The position numbers were made by a program, and so were the translations under genes. Below the pieces are notes generated by a model, which was given only the letters and a program-made list of their open reading frames with translations, had not been told where the DNA came from and ran no database searches. From contig NZ_JAANCN010000003.1 of the NCBI RefSeq assembly GCF_011326735.1, forward strand, positions 186,001-250,000: a stretch of DNA of 64,000 nucleotides, given 5' to 3'. This stretch comes from Phycicoccus endophyticus (lineage in GTDB: Bacteria > Actinomycetota > Actinomycetes > Actinomycetales > Dermatophilaceae). The stretch's first letter is position 1. The number at the start of each line of letters is the position of its first letter. Of the stretch, positions 24,871 through 35,800 are shown piece by piece.

Positions 24871-25305
24871 GTGACCACGTCGGAGGAGCTCGAGGCGCGC
24901 ACCGTGCCGCGCTCGCGGCTGCGTGCCGGCTGGACCCCGCCGCAGCCGGCCGAGCGCCTCGCGGGTGCCGGGCCGGTGCTGCCTCGGGCGGTCCGCCCGG
25001 TCCGGGACGCCCCGGAGCGGCCTCGTGCCGCCCTGCGCCGCACCGAGCCGGCTCTCGAGGAGCGCATCGCCCCCTGGGCGGTGCCCTCGGACCGGCCGGC
25101 CCCGGCCACCCCGGCCCCGCCCGCCGACCCCGGCCGGGCCGGGCGTCACCGGGCCGAGCGCCGTCCGGCGCAGACCCGGCGCAGGGAGGAGCGGCACGCC
25201 GTGTACGCGCCCGCCGAGGGTGCGGTCGACCTCGCCCCGCAGCGGGCCACGCCGATCACCGACCCGCCGCGCCGGCGATGGTTCCGGTGGCGGTCAGCGC
25301 GCTGA
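24871..25305 (+). CDS. Unknown small basic, proline-rich protein
   Basis: I do not recognise this 144-residue protein. It is rich in Arg, Pro, Ala and Glu, has no membrane segment or Cys, and ends in a basic-aromatic tail RRRWFRWRSAR that could bind membrane or nucleic acid. Nearly every third codon position is G or C, which supports real coding. A leaderless -10 box fits GTG 24871. It is divergent from nuoC' and overlaps the tail of the transglutaminase-fold gene by 12 bases. The overlap TCAGCGCGCTGA is a perfect palindrome, so both proteins end in Ser-Ala-Arg. Confidence 0.6.
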   Translation: MTTSEELEARTVPRSRLRAGWTPPQPAERLAGAGPVLPRAVRPVRDAPERPRAALRRTEPALEERIAPWAVPSDRPAPATPAPPADPGRAGRHRAERRPAQTRRREERHAVYAPAEGAVDLAPQRATPITDPPRRRWFRWRSAR

Positions 25306-27609
25306 GGCCACCGGCACCATCCGCCCGGCGTGGATGCCCGACGGCGTCCGTACCGGGACCAGGACGGGCTCGGGGGTGAGCGAACGCAGGCTGACGGCGC
25401 GCCGCCACCGCTCCCGCCAGCCGCGACCCTCGAGGAGCTCGCGGCGTACCCGGGCGGCCAGCTCCCACGCGCGCTCGGCCGCCGGGTCGCTCGCCCCCGC
25501 CGGCCCGTAGAGGGCGACGTCGACCGCACGGGCGGTGTCGAGCAGGGCCGCGCCGCCCACGGCCCGGGCGACCTCGCGCCGCGTGTCGTGCGTCGAGACG
25601 GGGTACCCCGCGTCGTGGAGGGTGCCCACGACGTCCCGCCACGCCGCCGCCGCCCGAGCCGCGGGTGAGCCACGCCGGGCACGCACGCTCCGGCGCAGGG
25701 CCTTGAGCAGCACGACGACGGCGGTCCACAGGGGCAGCCCGAGAGCGGGGACGGCGGCGACGCCGAGGGACACCGAGACCCACAGCGGCCAGGACCGGGG
25801 CACCTCGGGGGCGACGCTGCGAGCCCGCCCGCTGGCGGTCTCGTCGAGGGTGAAGCCGTCCTCGCTGCTCGGCGGGCGCTGGGCGCTCGGTGGCGGGACG
25901 GCGGCCGCCCGGGTGCGGTCCTGCTCGAGCACGCTGCGCGGCGAGGGCTCCCGGTCGCGCGGCGGGACGAACTCCTCCGGGGCGAGGAGCTGCCAGCGGC
26001 TGCCGTCGTGGACCTCGACCCAGGCGCGCACGTCCGACCCGCGGACCACCCCGTCGGCGCCGGGGACCGCGCCGAGCACGACCCGCGCCGGCAGGCCGAG
26101 GTAGACGGCCGAGAGCGCGAGCGTGGCGGCGTACTGCTCGTCGTCGCCCGCCGGCTGGCGGTCACCCACGAAGGCGACGAGCCGACCCAGGGAGTGTCCC
26201 GGCAGGATCGCCTCCTCGCCGGCGCCTCCGTCGCTGTAGGCCCCGGTCGTGCGCAGCCGGGTGGCGACCGCGCGCACCCTGGCCATCGGGTCGCCACCCC
26301 CGCCGGCACTCGCCGCGACGAGGCGCGCGACCGGCTGCAGGAGGTCCGGGTCGACCTGCGGCGTGGCCGGGGCGCGGGTGTCGCTCGCCCCGAGCTGCTC
26401 GGTGAGGAGGTAGCTCTCCCCGGCCTCCAGGCCACCGGGCAGCACGGCGGCGCCCGTGTCGAGGTTGTACCGGAGGGCGTCGTCGCGGTCCTGGGCGCCC
26501 GCTCCCGCGAAGGCCACCCGGGTCTCGTCACCGAGGGTCGGCACCCAGATGCCCAGCTCGGGGCGGTCGGCCCACCCGGCGGCCACCGTGACCCGCACCT
26601 GCGTCGTCGGGCCGCTGCCGGCGCGCGGGATCCGGGCACCGACCCGCAGGAAGCCGCCGGGGACCCCGTCCGACGTCGCGGACGAGCCACCGGCAGCCCA
26701 CACCGTCCCGGAGTAGGTGTCGAGCGTCGAGAGCCGCACGAGCGTCCCCTCCGGCAGGCCCGCGACGGTGAACAGCTCGCGGTCGGCGAGGTCGCCGACC
26801 GCCGGGCGGAAGGCGCGGAACGCGGCGAGGGGGCTCGGCCGGTCGGTCACCGAGAACGGCACCTGCACGTGCTCGCGCAGCACCTCCCGCTCCCCCGCAC
26901 CGACCCAGGGGAAGGCACCGAGGACGACCATGCCCGTCAGGGCGAGCAGGAGCGTGGCGGTGGCCAGCCGCTCCCTCGACGGACCGGTGTGCAGGACGAC
27001 GCGCCGGCGGGCGCGCAGCGTCCCCCAGACGACGCCGCCACCGAGGAGCAGCGCACCCCGCGCGGCGATGCCGCCCGGGTCGCTCACCCCGAGGGCGGCG
27101 GCGAGCACCGCCACGACGGCCGGCCCGAGCAGCGGCCGGTAGGCACCCGCTCCGCGCAGGGCGAGGAGCATCCCGGTGCTCGCTCCCGCGAGCGCGAGGA
27201 GGAAGGGCAGCAGGCTGAGCGGGCCGCTGCCGTCGACCGGGGGCAGCGTCGTGAGGAGCCGGCGCCACCCGTCGGTCGCGGTGTCGGCCAGGGCGGCCCA
27301 GGCCGCGGGGGTGGGCCAGGGGCCGGCATCGGTGCCGCGCTGGGTGAGCGCCGGCGCCAGGAGTGCAGTGACCGTGACGAGGGCGGGCGGGAGCGCCCAC
27401 CACGGCAGCCGCAGACGGTCCAGGGCCAGCGCCAGGAGCACGCCGGCCACGAGGGCCACGCCGGCGCCCAGCACCCAGGCGAGGCCCTCGAAGGTCCCCC
27501 AGAACGCGCCGAGCGCCGTCGCGGTGAGGACGAGGACCGCGAGGGCGTCGACGAGGGCGCCAGGCCCCGGGGTCGGGGTCGGCACGCGGGGTGCGCGGGG
27601 CGGGGTCAC
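25294..27609 (-). CDS. TgpA/DUF3488-type membrane transglutaminase-fold protein, catalytic triad missing
   Basis: This 771-residue protein has an N-terminal block of six or so membrane helices (ALVDALAVLVLTATALGAFW and later GMVVLGAFPWV), an extracytoplasmic domain, a transglutaminase-like domain at about 440-560 and one more helix near 620. In active relatives the triad reads GxCE, HAWVE and WxxxDP. Here the same places read GDDEQYA (Asp490), RAWVEV (Arg528) and WQLLAPEE (Ala543), so Cys, His and Asp are all replaced. It is probably a non-catalytic peptide-binding protein. GTG 27609 overlaps the DUF58 stop (GTGA). It closes the Ig/FN3-MoxR-DUF58 operon. Confidence 0.85.
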   Translation of the reverse strand: MTPPRAPRVPTPTPGPGALVDALAVLVLTATALGAFWGTFEGLAWVLGAGVALVAGVLLALALDRLRLPWWALPPALVTVTALLAPALTQRGTDAGPWPTPAAWAALADTATDGWRRLLTTLPPVDGSGPLSLLPFLLALAGASTGMLLALRGAGAYRPLLGPAVVAVLAAALGVSDPGGIAARGALLLGGGVVWGTLRARRRVVLHTGPSRERLATATLLLALTGMVVLGAFPWVGAGEREVLREHVQVPFSVTDRPSPLAAFRAFRPAVGDLADRELFTVAGLPEGTLVRLSTLDTYSGTVWAAGGSSATSDGVPGGFLRVGARIPRAGSGPTTQVRVTVAAGWADRPELGIWVPTLGDETRVAFAGAGAQDRDDALRYNLDTGAAVLPGGLEAGESYLLTEQLGASDTRAPATPQVDPDLLQPVARLVAASAGGGGDPMARVRAVATRLRTTGAYSDGGAGEEAILPGHSLGRLVAFVGDRQPAGDDEQYAATLALSAVYLGLPARVVLGAVPGADGVVRGSDVRAWVEVHDGSRWQLLAPEEFVPPRDREPSPRSVLEQDRTRAAAVPPPSAQRPPSSEDGFTLDETASGRARSVAPEVPRSWPLWVSVSLGVAAVPALGLPLWTAVVVLLKALRRSVRARRGSPAARAAAAWRDVVGTLHDAGYPVSTHDTRREVARAVGGAALLDTARAVDVALYGPAGASDPAAERAWELAARVRRELLEGRGWRERWRRAVSLRSLTPEPVLVPVRTPSGIHAGRMVPVASAR

Positions 27610-28805
27610 AGGTCCCCCACGACGCGCACGAGCCGCGGGAGGTCCTCGAGCGCCCCCATCGTGAGGAAGGACATCCCGAGGACCGCCGAGGTCGTGCTCC
27701 GCTGCCCCGGCGCGACCCGCAGGACGTGGAGGCGCACGTGCCCCCCGAGGTGGCTCGCCACCCGCTGGATCTCGAGGACCGGAGTCTCCGCCCCGGTGAC
27801 CACCACGGCGATGCTCGTCCCGGGGGCCAGCCCGGCGACCCGGGCCGCGAGCCCCGGCAGGTCGGCCTCGTAGGGCTCGACCCGGGCGAACCCGTCGAGG
27901 GTGCGGGCGACGCCGGCCCGGTCGACGGCGTGCTCGCCGGCGACGACGGTGACGTCCATCTCGTCCCGGAGCGCACGCACCGCGACCGAGGCGGCGGCGG
28001 TCACGGCGGTCTCGAACGCGTCCTCGTCGGGGTAGGAGCCCGGGCGTGCGTCGAGCAGCACCGCCAGGTGGCTGCGCCGGGTGTCGGTGTAGGTCTTCAT
28101 CATCAGCGCCGTCGACCCGGCCGCGGCCGAGACCCGGGCCGAGGAACGCCAGTGGACGTGCCGCCGGTCGTCGCCCGGCAGGTAGCCGCGCAGGGTGTGG
28201 AAGTCGAGGTCGGAGACGGACGGGTCCGGCGTGGGGCGGCCCTCGAGGTCCCGGACGAGCCCGGCGTCCAGGGAGGGCAGCGCGAGGACGCGGGGGTGCA
28301 CGAACAGCTCGAGCGTCCGCGAGGCGTTCAGGGTCCGGCGGGCGAGCCCGAAGGGGTCGCCGAGAACGGTGGTCACCGGTCCGACGACGATGACCCCCCG
28401 GCGCGTCGTCGGGATCGTGAAGGCGTGGTCGACCCGACCACCCGGGCCGAGCGAGGGCAGCCGGAAGGCCTCGACCCGTTCCCCGACGGGGACCTCGAGC
28501 TCCGCGGGGGCGACCCGCCGGCTGCGGGCGTTGGTCGCCCGCAGCGAGCCGTCGGCACTCGTCCCGGGCCGGACGCGTACCGGGTGCACCCCGAGCTCGA
28601 GGTCGACCCGCGAGCCCCCGAGGGCCTGGAGGACGGCGAGCCCGAGGAGGACGAGCAGGCCGAGCCCGACGATGCGCGCCTCGTCCCACGCGAGCACCCA
28701 GCCGACCGTCGCCGCCAGCGCGCCCACGAGCGCGGCGCCCCAGCCGGTGCCGGTGACGACGGAGCGCTCCCGCAGGGAGCGGGTGAGCGCGCGCAGCGGG
28801 GACAC
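27606..28805 (-). CDS. DUF58 domain protein
   Basis: This 399-residue protein has two N-terminal membrane helices ([20 protein letters not shown] and IVGLGLLVLLGLAVLQALGG), a beta-rich region and a VWA-like DUF58 domain. The domain signature is LRGYLPGDDRRHVHWRSSAR at about residues 208-227. DUF58 proteins are regular partners of MoxR ATPases and TgpA-type proteins, and are thought to help assemble secreted or envelope complexes. It begins 13 bases after the MoxR stop and overlaps the next gene by four bases. Confidence 0.9.
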   Translation of the reverse strand: MSPLRALTRSLRERSVVTGTGWGAALVGALAATVGWVLAWDEARIVGLGLLVLLGLAVLQALGGSRVDLELGVHPVRVRPGTSADGSLRATNARSRRVAPAELEVPVGERVEAFRLPSLGPGGRVDHAFTIPTTRRGVIVVGPVTTVLGDPFGLARRTLNASRTLELFVHPRVLALPSLDAGLVRDLEGRPTPDPSVSDLDFHTLRGYLPGDDRRHVHWRSSARVSAAAGSTALMMKTYTDTRRSHLAVLLDARPGSYPDEDAFETAVTAAASVAVRALRDEMDVTVVAGEHAVDRAGVARTLDGFARVEPYEADLPGLAARVAGLAPGTSIAVVVTGAETPVLEIQRVASHLGGHVRLHVLRVAPGQRSTTSAVLGMSFLTMGALEDLPRLVRVVGDL

Positions 28806-28818
28806 GGCGGCGGGCTCC

Positions 28819-29796
28819 TCAGTGGTCGGCGGCGGGCAGCGGGACGGCGTCGAAGAGCTCGTCGACGACGTCGGGGACGGTGACGCCGTCGAACTGGGCG
28901 TCGGCGTCGAGGAGCATCCGGTGCTGCATGACGGGGACGGCGAGCTCCTTGAGGTCGTCCGGGACGACGTAGTTGCGCCCGTGCCCGGCGGCCCAGGCCT
29001 TCGCGGCGTGGACGTAGCCGAGCAGGCCGCGCACCGAGAGCCCGAGGCGGAGGTGGCGGTGCTCGCGGGAGCGCTCGGCCAGGGTCTGGGCGAACTCCAG
29101 CAGGGGCCGGGAGACGTGGACGGACCGGGCCACCTCGCGCAGGCGCAGGACCTGGTCGGTGCCGATGACCGGGCGCACCGCCGCGGCGCGGTCGCGCTCG
29201 GCCAGCCCGGAGAGCACCCCGATGGTCGCCGCGGCGTCGGGGTAGCCGATCGCCGTCTTCATGAGGAACCGGTCCAGCTGGGCCTCGGGAAGGCGGTAGG
29301 TCCCGGCCTGCTCGATGGGGTTCTGGGTGGCGATGACCATGAACGGCTCCGGGACGCCGTGGGTCACCCCGTCGACGGTGACCCGGCCCTCCTCCATGAC
29401 CTCCAGGAGCGCGGACTGGGTCTTGGGCGAGGCCCGGTTGATCTCGTCGGCGAGGACGATGTTGGCGAACACCGGCCCCGGCCGGAACTCGAAGCGCTGC
29501 TGGTGCGGGTCGTAGATCGAGGCGCCGGTGACGTCCGAGGGGAGCAGGTCCGGGGTGAACTGGATGCGCTGGTGGCTCCCGCGCACCGCGCCGGCGAGCG
29601 AGCGGGCCAGGCTCGTCTTGCCCGTGCCCGGGACGTCCTCGACGAGGAGGTGCCCACCGGCCGCGAGGGCGGTCACCGCGAGCCGGACGACGCGGTCCTT
29701 GCCGACGAGCGCCTCCCCGACGGCGTCGACGATCGTCGTGAACGTCTCACCGAACCAGGCGATCTCGTCGGCGTGCGCGAGGGTGTGCGTCGTCAT
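28819..29796 (-). CDS. MoxR-family AAA+ ATPase
   Basis: The 325-residue cytoplasmic ATPase has Walker A VPGTGKTSLARS (Gly57-Thr61), Walker B NIVLADEINRAS (Asp117-Glu118), sensor 1 ATQNPIEQAGTYRLPEAQLD and the arginine-finger region of MoxR proteins. MoxR ATPases act as chaperones with VWA or DUF58 partners. ATG 29796 is preceded by GAGGA at proper spacing and fits the family N-terminus. It lies 49 bases downstream of the giant Ig/FN3 gene, in the same operon direction. It is unrelated in detail to the AAA+ ATPase at 3355-4779. Confidence 0.93.
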   Translation of the reverse strand: MTTHTLAHADEIAWFGETFTTIVDAVGEALVGKDRVVRLAVTALAAGGHLLVEDVPGTGKTSLARSLAGAVRGSHQRIQFTPDLLPSDVTGASIYDPHQQRFEFRPGPVFANIVLADEINRASPKTQSALLEVMEEGRVTVDGVTHGVPEPFMVIATQNPIEQAGTYRLPEAQLDRFLMKTAIGYPDAAATIGVLSGLAERDRAAAVRPVIGTDQVLRLREVARSVHVSRPLLEFAQTLAERSREHRHLRLGLSVRGLLGYVHAAKAWAAGHGRNYVVPDDLKELAVPVMQHRMLLDADAQFDGVTVPDVVDELFDAVPLPAADH

Positions 29797-29845
29797 CGTG
29801 TCCTCGTCGGGGTCGTCGGGTCGTGTCCGGTCGGTCGCGCGCGGG

Positions 29846-32800
29846 TCACGGGGCGGTCCACGATCGTTGCACAGGTGTCGCAGGGGCCTGGCCGTCGTCA
29901 CACTCGAGGTCGTACGTCACGCCCGCGACCGGGAGCAGGACCGTCGTCGGGACGGTCACCGAGCCCCCGTCGCCGATCGTGCCGTCGGACCCGGTGCCGA
30001 AGGTCACCGTCGTCGGCTCGCCGCCACCGGTGGGGGTGACGACGCAGCGCATCGTGGCGCTCGGCGGGAGGTTGGAGCCGGTCAGCCGCAGCTGGAGACC
30101 GTCTCTCGCCGGGTCGTCGTCGGGGGTGAGCACCGCCTCCCCGGTCGTCGCTGCTACCGGACCCGTCTCGACGTGCCGGCTGCTGTCGTCCACGGTTGCC
30201 GAGATCTCCAGGGTGCGGGCGTAGCCGACCTTGACCGGGTAGGTGTGGCTCCATACGCCCGGACCCGTCGAGGCGCTCTCCGTCTCCGGTCCGCCGATGC
30301 CTCCGCTGACCACCAGCTCGACGTCGGCGCTGCGTCCGTTGGGCCGGGCCGTCACCGTCACCGTGACGTACGGCCCCACGACCGCGTCGACGTGGACCTG
30401 GACCGGACCGAGCGGGCCGTAGACGACGTCGGTGCTCACCTGCGTCGAGGACGAGAGGCCGGCGGAGTTGGTCGCGGTGAGGGTGAGCGTGTACGCCGCG
30501 CCGTTGGCGGGGACGAGGACCTCCGCCTCGACGTCGTCCAGGTCCGCTCCGCTCCACGTGCCGCAGGTGGTGTCGGCGACCCGGCAGGTGACGGTGAGCG
30601 TGTCGTCGTGCGCGGGCGGCGCGGTGAACCTCAGGTCGACCTCGCGGTCCGTGCCGGAGGCGGTCGCCGAGACCCCGGTGAACGCTCCCGGCGTGCCCAC
30701 GGCGCGGCGGGACACGGGCTCGCTCGGCGCCGAGGAGTAGTACTCGTTCGCGGCGGTCACCCGGTACTGGTAGGTCGAGCCGTCGTTCTCCACCGACGCC
30801 GCCTCGCAGCGGGTGCCGGTCGTCCGGCACACCGTGACGCTCCCGTCCGGGCCGGTGCGGGTCACCCGGTAGGTCGGGTCACCGGGACCGTTGGCGCCCA
30901 CGGCCACCCAACGCACGAGGACCGCCTGGCGGGCGCCCCCCGCGACCTCTGCCGTCTCGAGGGTCGGTGCCGCGGGAGTGGCCGGTGTCCCGGCGGACTG
31001 GCCCTCGACAGTGACCGGCGGCCCCCACCCGGCCTCGTTGTGCGCCGTGACCGTGAACGGGGTGGTCACCGTGTTGTCCAGCCCGGCAGCGCGCACCGAC
31101 GTCGACCCCGTCTCCGCCCGGCCACCCGGCCAGGTCACGAGGTAGCGGTCGACGGGCGAGCCGCCGGAGGGCGCGGCGTTCCAGGCCACGGTCACGGTGC
31201 CGTCGGCCGGCTCGACCACCCGCGGGGCGAGCGGGCTGCCCGGGACCTCGTCGGGGACGACGGGAGCGGAGGGTGCGCTCGCCGGGCCGAAGCCGACGAC
31301 GTTGCGCGCGCGGACGGTGAACCGGTACTCGACGGCGTTGCGCAGCCCCGTCACGAGACACGGCGAGGCGTCACAGCGCTGGGTGCCGCCCTCCCAGGCA
31401 ACCTCGTAGCCCTCGACGGGCAGGCCGGTGCCCGGCGGCGGACGCCAGGAGAGCAGCGCCGACCCGCTGAGCGTGGGTCCGGTCTGTGCCGGGGTCCCGG
31501 GCGCCCCCGGCACCCCGAGGACGTCGACGGTCAGCGTGCCCGTGGCCTGGCGGTCGCGTCGCGTCGTCGACTCGACGTCGGTGATCGTCACCTCGAAGAC
31601 GATGCGCCCGGTGGCCTGCACCGACGGCGTCACCGACAGGGTCGTCGGTCCCTCCCGTCGGACCTCGGCGGCCGAGCCGGACACGCGCTCGACCCCGACG
31701 ACCGAGTACTCCGGCGTGCCGAGCTGGGAGCGCAGGTAGCCCTCGAGGCTCACCGTCGTCGTCGTCCCGGCCCGCACCCCCTCGACCGACACCGGCGCCA
31801 TCGACGGCGGCTCGGCGGCCGCGACCCGGACGGTGAGGACGGCGGGCACCGCCTCGGTGCCCTCTACGGTCACGACGAGGCGGGCGGTCGAGCCGGGCAC
31901 GGCCGCCGACGAGGCGGTGACGACGAGCGTCGCGTCGTCCTCGGTGCGCACCGACAGCCCGGCCACCGGCGACTCCAGGCTGCCGGCGAAGCGCAGGTCG
32001 GCGACGGTGTCGGGGTCGGCGGTCCAGACGTGGCACAGCTCGGGTACGCTCAGCGGGCGCGACTGGCCACCGACGACGACGTCGACCGCGGTCGGCGGGC
32101 AGCGCAGCACCGGGGTCTCCGGCCCCACCTGGACCGGCACCGACAGGAAGGCCCGTCGTCCGGCGGCCTCCCGGGTCGCGGCCGTCGTCACCTCGAAGGA
32201 CACCGCGGCCGGCCCGACGTACCCGGCGAGCGCGGTGACCCGCAGCTGCGAGGGCCCCTCGGCCTCGACCCGCAGCTGGCCCGGCGGGGAGGCCGCGAGC
32301 CGGTCGCTCGTCGTCAGCGTGACGTCCCGCCCGGCGGGGTCCAGGACGATGTCGTCGAGGTCGACCACCGTCGAGCCGTCCCGCTCGACCCGCACGAGGG
32401 CGTCGGGCCGGACGCTCGGCGCCCCCGAGCCGCCCGCCGGCACGTAGGCCACCCCGAGCGCCGCCGCCCCACCGGCGTCGACGACCTCGAAGGTGAGCAC
32501 CTGCGGGTCGCTCGTCACCGGCAGGGTCGCGACGCCGCCGGCGAGCCGTGCCGAGGATGCGTTGAACACCCTGGTCACGCGCAGCGCACCGCCCGGGTCG
32601 TCGGGGTCGACGGCGCCGGCGAGCAGGTCCACCTCGACCGACGTCGCCCCGACGGCGGGCTGGGCGAGGGCGTTGCGGGGGCTCGGGGGGAGGTTGACCC
32701 CCTCGCGGGCGCGGACCCGTACCGTCCCGACCGACTCCTCCCCGCTGGCCCCGACGATGGCGTAGCGCACGGCGAGCGTCTCGCCAGCGGAGGGCGCGGT

Positions 32801-35800
32801 GACGACGAGCGCGCCGCTGTCGGCGTCGAGCACCGCCCGCCCGTCCAGCTCCGGGTTGAGCGCGGCGAGCGGCCGGATGCTCGCCCGCTCACCGATCGGC
32901 TGGATGTCGTTGGCGAGGACGTCGACCGCCACCGTGCTGCCCGGCTCCACGGTCACCTCGTCGTCGACCGCGACCACCGGCTGGGGGTCGCCGGGTGGGG
33001 TGACGGCGATGCGGGCCGTGCCCTCCCCGACCTTGCCGTACCGGTCGCCGAGGAGGTAGGTGAAGTCGTCGGTGCCCCCGCTCGTCGGGTAGGCCTGGTA
33101 GGTGATCGACGAGGGCGTCGTCGCGAGGACCCGCCCGAAGCGGGGCGCCGAGGCCAGCCCGACGAGGGTCGTCGAGTCACCGTCCGGGTCCGCCCCGGAC
33201 CCGGCGACGGTGACGGTGATGGTGTCGCCCGCGACGACGCGGCCCTCGAGGGCCGGCGGGGTGGGTGCCCGGTCGGGTCGCTCCTGCGTCGGCGGTGGGG
33301 TGACGGTGACCCGCGCGGTTCCCGTGGCCCGGCGACCCGCGGCGTTCTCGACGACGTACGTGACCGTCACCGTCTGCTGGGAGCTCACCCGGGGCGCCTG
33401 GTAGCGCACGAGCGACCCGGCGACGTAGGCGGCCCCGACCTCGTCGGTGCCGGTCGCCCCGTCGGGGCCCGACACCGGCAGCGTCCCGCCGCGGGGCGCG
33501 CCCTCGACCCGGGGGGAGAGCCGCAGCGTGGACCCGCTGGGGTCGAGGTCGTTGTCGAGCACCGGCACGGAGACGTGGTCGCCGGAGCGGACCGTCGCGG
33601 TGTCGTCGCTCGTCACCGGCGTGTCGTCGGCCGGCTCCGGCAGCTGGAGCACCGAGATGTCCCCGGTCGCGCTCTGCCCGGAGCCGTTGGTGACGGTGTA
33701 CCGCACGAGGACGGGGTTGGGCCGCAGCTCGGGCCGGGTCGCGACGATCCGCACCCAGCGTCCCCGGAGCACCGCCACGTCGACGCTGTCGGAGGACTCG
33801 GTCTCGGTGCCCTGGACGACGAGCAGGCCACCGGCGGGGTCGACGTCGTTGGCGAGCACGTCGACGACGGTCGCCGTCTGGCCGTGGACCACCGCCTGGT
33901 CGAGCATCGCGGTGATGCTGCCGGACCGCTCGGCGGCCGCCCGCACGTCCACCCGGATCGTCCCTCGGGCGAACGGTGCGTTCCCGTAGCGCACGGCGTA
34001 CGCGAGCAGGTAGGTGCCCGGAGCACCGGCGGTCACCGACACCGTCCCTGCGTCGATGCTCGTCTCGACGGTCGCGCCGTCCGGGGCGGTGACGTCGCCG
34101 GCGAGCTGGAGACGGGCGGCCGGCGAGGTCGGGTCGGTGCCGGGGACGTCGTTCTCGAGCGGCCGCAGGACCACGGGCTTGCCGACCTCGCCCCGGCCGA
34201 TGTCCGGCAGGGGGGTCGCCGCGCTCGTGGACACCGAGTCCGCCGCGAGCACGTCGACCGAGAGCCGACCCGTGGTCTCGGCGGTGCCGTCGGAGACCGT
34301 GTACTCGACCGTCCGCGGGCCGGCCGCCCCGGGTGCGGTGTAGCGCAGCCGACCGTCGGAGGTCACCGCGACCGACGTGCGCCCGTCGTGGGCCGCCGTG
34401 ACCGCCACCGGGTCGGAGTCCGGGTCGCGCCAGTCGCCGGCGACGGGGACGTTCAGGGTCCCCCGGTTGGCGACCGAGGTCACCTCCGCCCGGTAGCCCG
34501 GGCGCAGCACCGGCGGGCCGTTCTCGGTGGGCCCCCGGACGGTGACGGTGACGTGCGCCGAGGAGCTGTTGCCGCGCCCGTCGTCGACGACGTAGTCGAA
34601 GCCGGCGCTCGCCGCCGTCGCCTCGAGGGTCACCTGGACGGTCTGCCCGTCCGGGGAGATGTCCACGGTGCCGGTCGCCGCGGGCAGGTCGGAGACCTCG
34701 GTGACCGAGAGCACGCTGCCGGAGGGGTTGCTGTCGTTGTCGAGCACGTGGAGGACGCTCGTGCGGCCCGGGCGGGCGCCGACCCGGTCGTCGCGGGCCC
34801 GGGGCGGCTTGGAGCTGCGGTCCAGCGTCGTCGACGCGTCGGTGTCCGTCGGGCGGCTGCGGGTGCTCGGCGGCGCGACGGCGGTCCAGTCGTCGAGCCG
34901 CCGGCCCGACTCCAGCGACCACACCGCCCCGGTCGCCGCGTCGTTGAGCACGACGGACCGGTGGTTCAGCCGCAGGTGGGGTGAGAGCAGCGCCGCCGCG
35001 TTCTCCAGGGGGACCTGCTCGGCCCCACCGCCTCCGCAGACCCGCACCGCCCGGCCCGGGCTGCCCGACCACACCGCGTAGGTGCACGAGTCGAGGACGA
35101 CCGGCTCGGCCGCCGGGCCGGTGCCGCCGTCCGCGAGCGTGCGGGCCACCCCGCCGGCCAGGTCGACCGACACCAGGGCGCGCGGGGTGGCGACGAGGAC
35201 GCTGTCACCCGCGACCCCGCCCTGCGGCACGCCGTCGAGGATGCTCGCGCCGGTGACCGCCGTGCGCTCCCCTCCCGGCCACGCGAGGACGCCGGTGACG
35301 GTGTCGAGCACCACCGGCCCTGCCGCGGTGAGCAGGACGTGCACGTCCTGGAGGGCGCCGCCGAGGTCGGCGGTGCTCGCCGTGAACCCGCCGTCGGCGG
35401 CCGGGGTGAGCGTGACCAGCCCGCCTCCGGAGCCCGCAGCGTAGACCGTGCCGTCCTCGGCGACGGCGACGTCCGCGGCACGCGCCTCGCCGGTGACGTC
35501 GGGAGCGACGGGCACGCTCGCGAGCGCGTCGTCGCGCGAGGAGAGCCCGTCGACCCCCGCCTCGCCGGCCGTCGAGGAGCGGGCGGCGCGCACCTCGCCC
35601 GTCTCGGGGTCGACGACGGCCGAGGTGGCACCGCCCACCGCGAGGGGGGCCGTCGCGGGCACCGTGACACTCCGGTCCGGGGCGAGCGTGCCCTCGCGGA
35701 CGTCGACCGCCGTCACCCGGCCCGTGACCCGGTCGCGGGCGAGCACCGCGGAGCCGGACTGGACGACGTCGAGCTGGTAGGTCTGGGCCGCGTCCTCACC

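Noticed and set aside
29528-34984. A plus-strand open frame of 1818 codons opposite the giant Ig/FN3 gene
   Set aside because: It is low-complexity Arg/Gly/Asp/Val sequence with no domains, caused by high G/C on the opposite strand. The minus-strand frame has clear repeats and FN3 domains.
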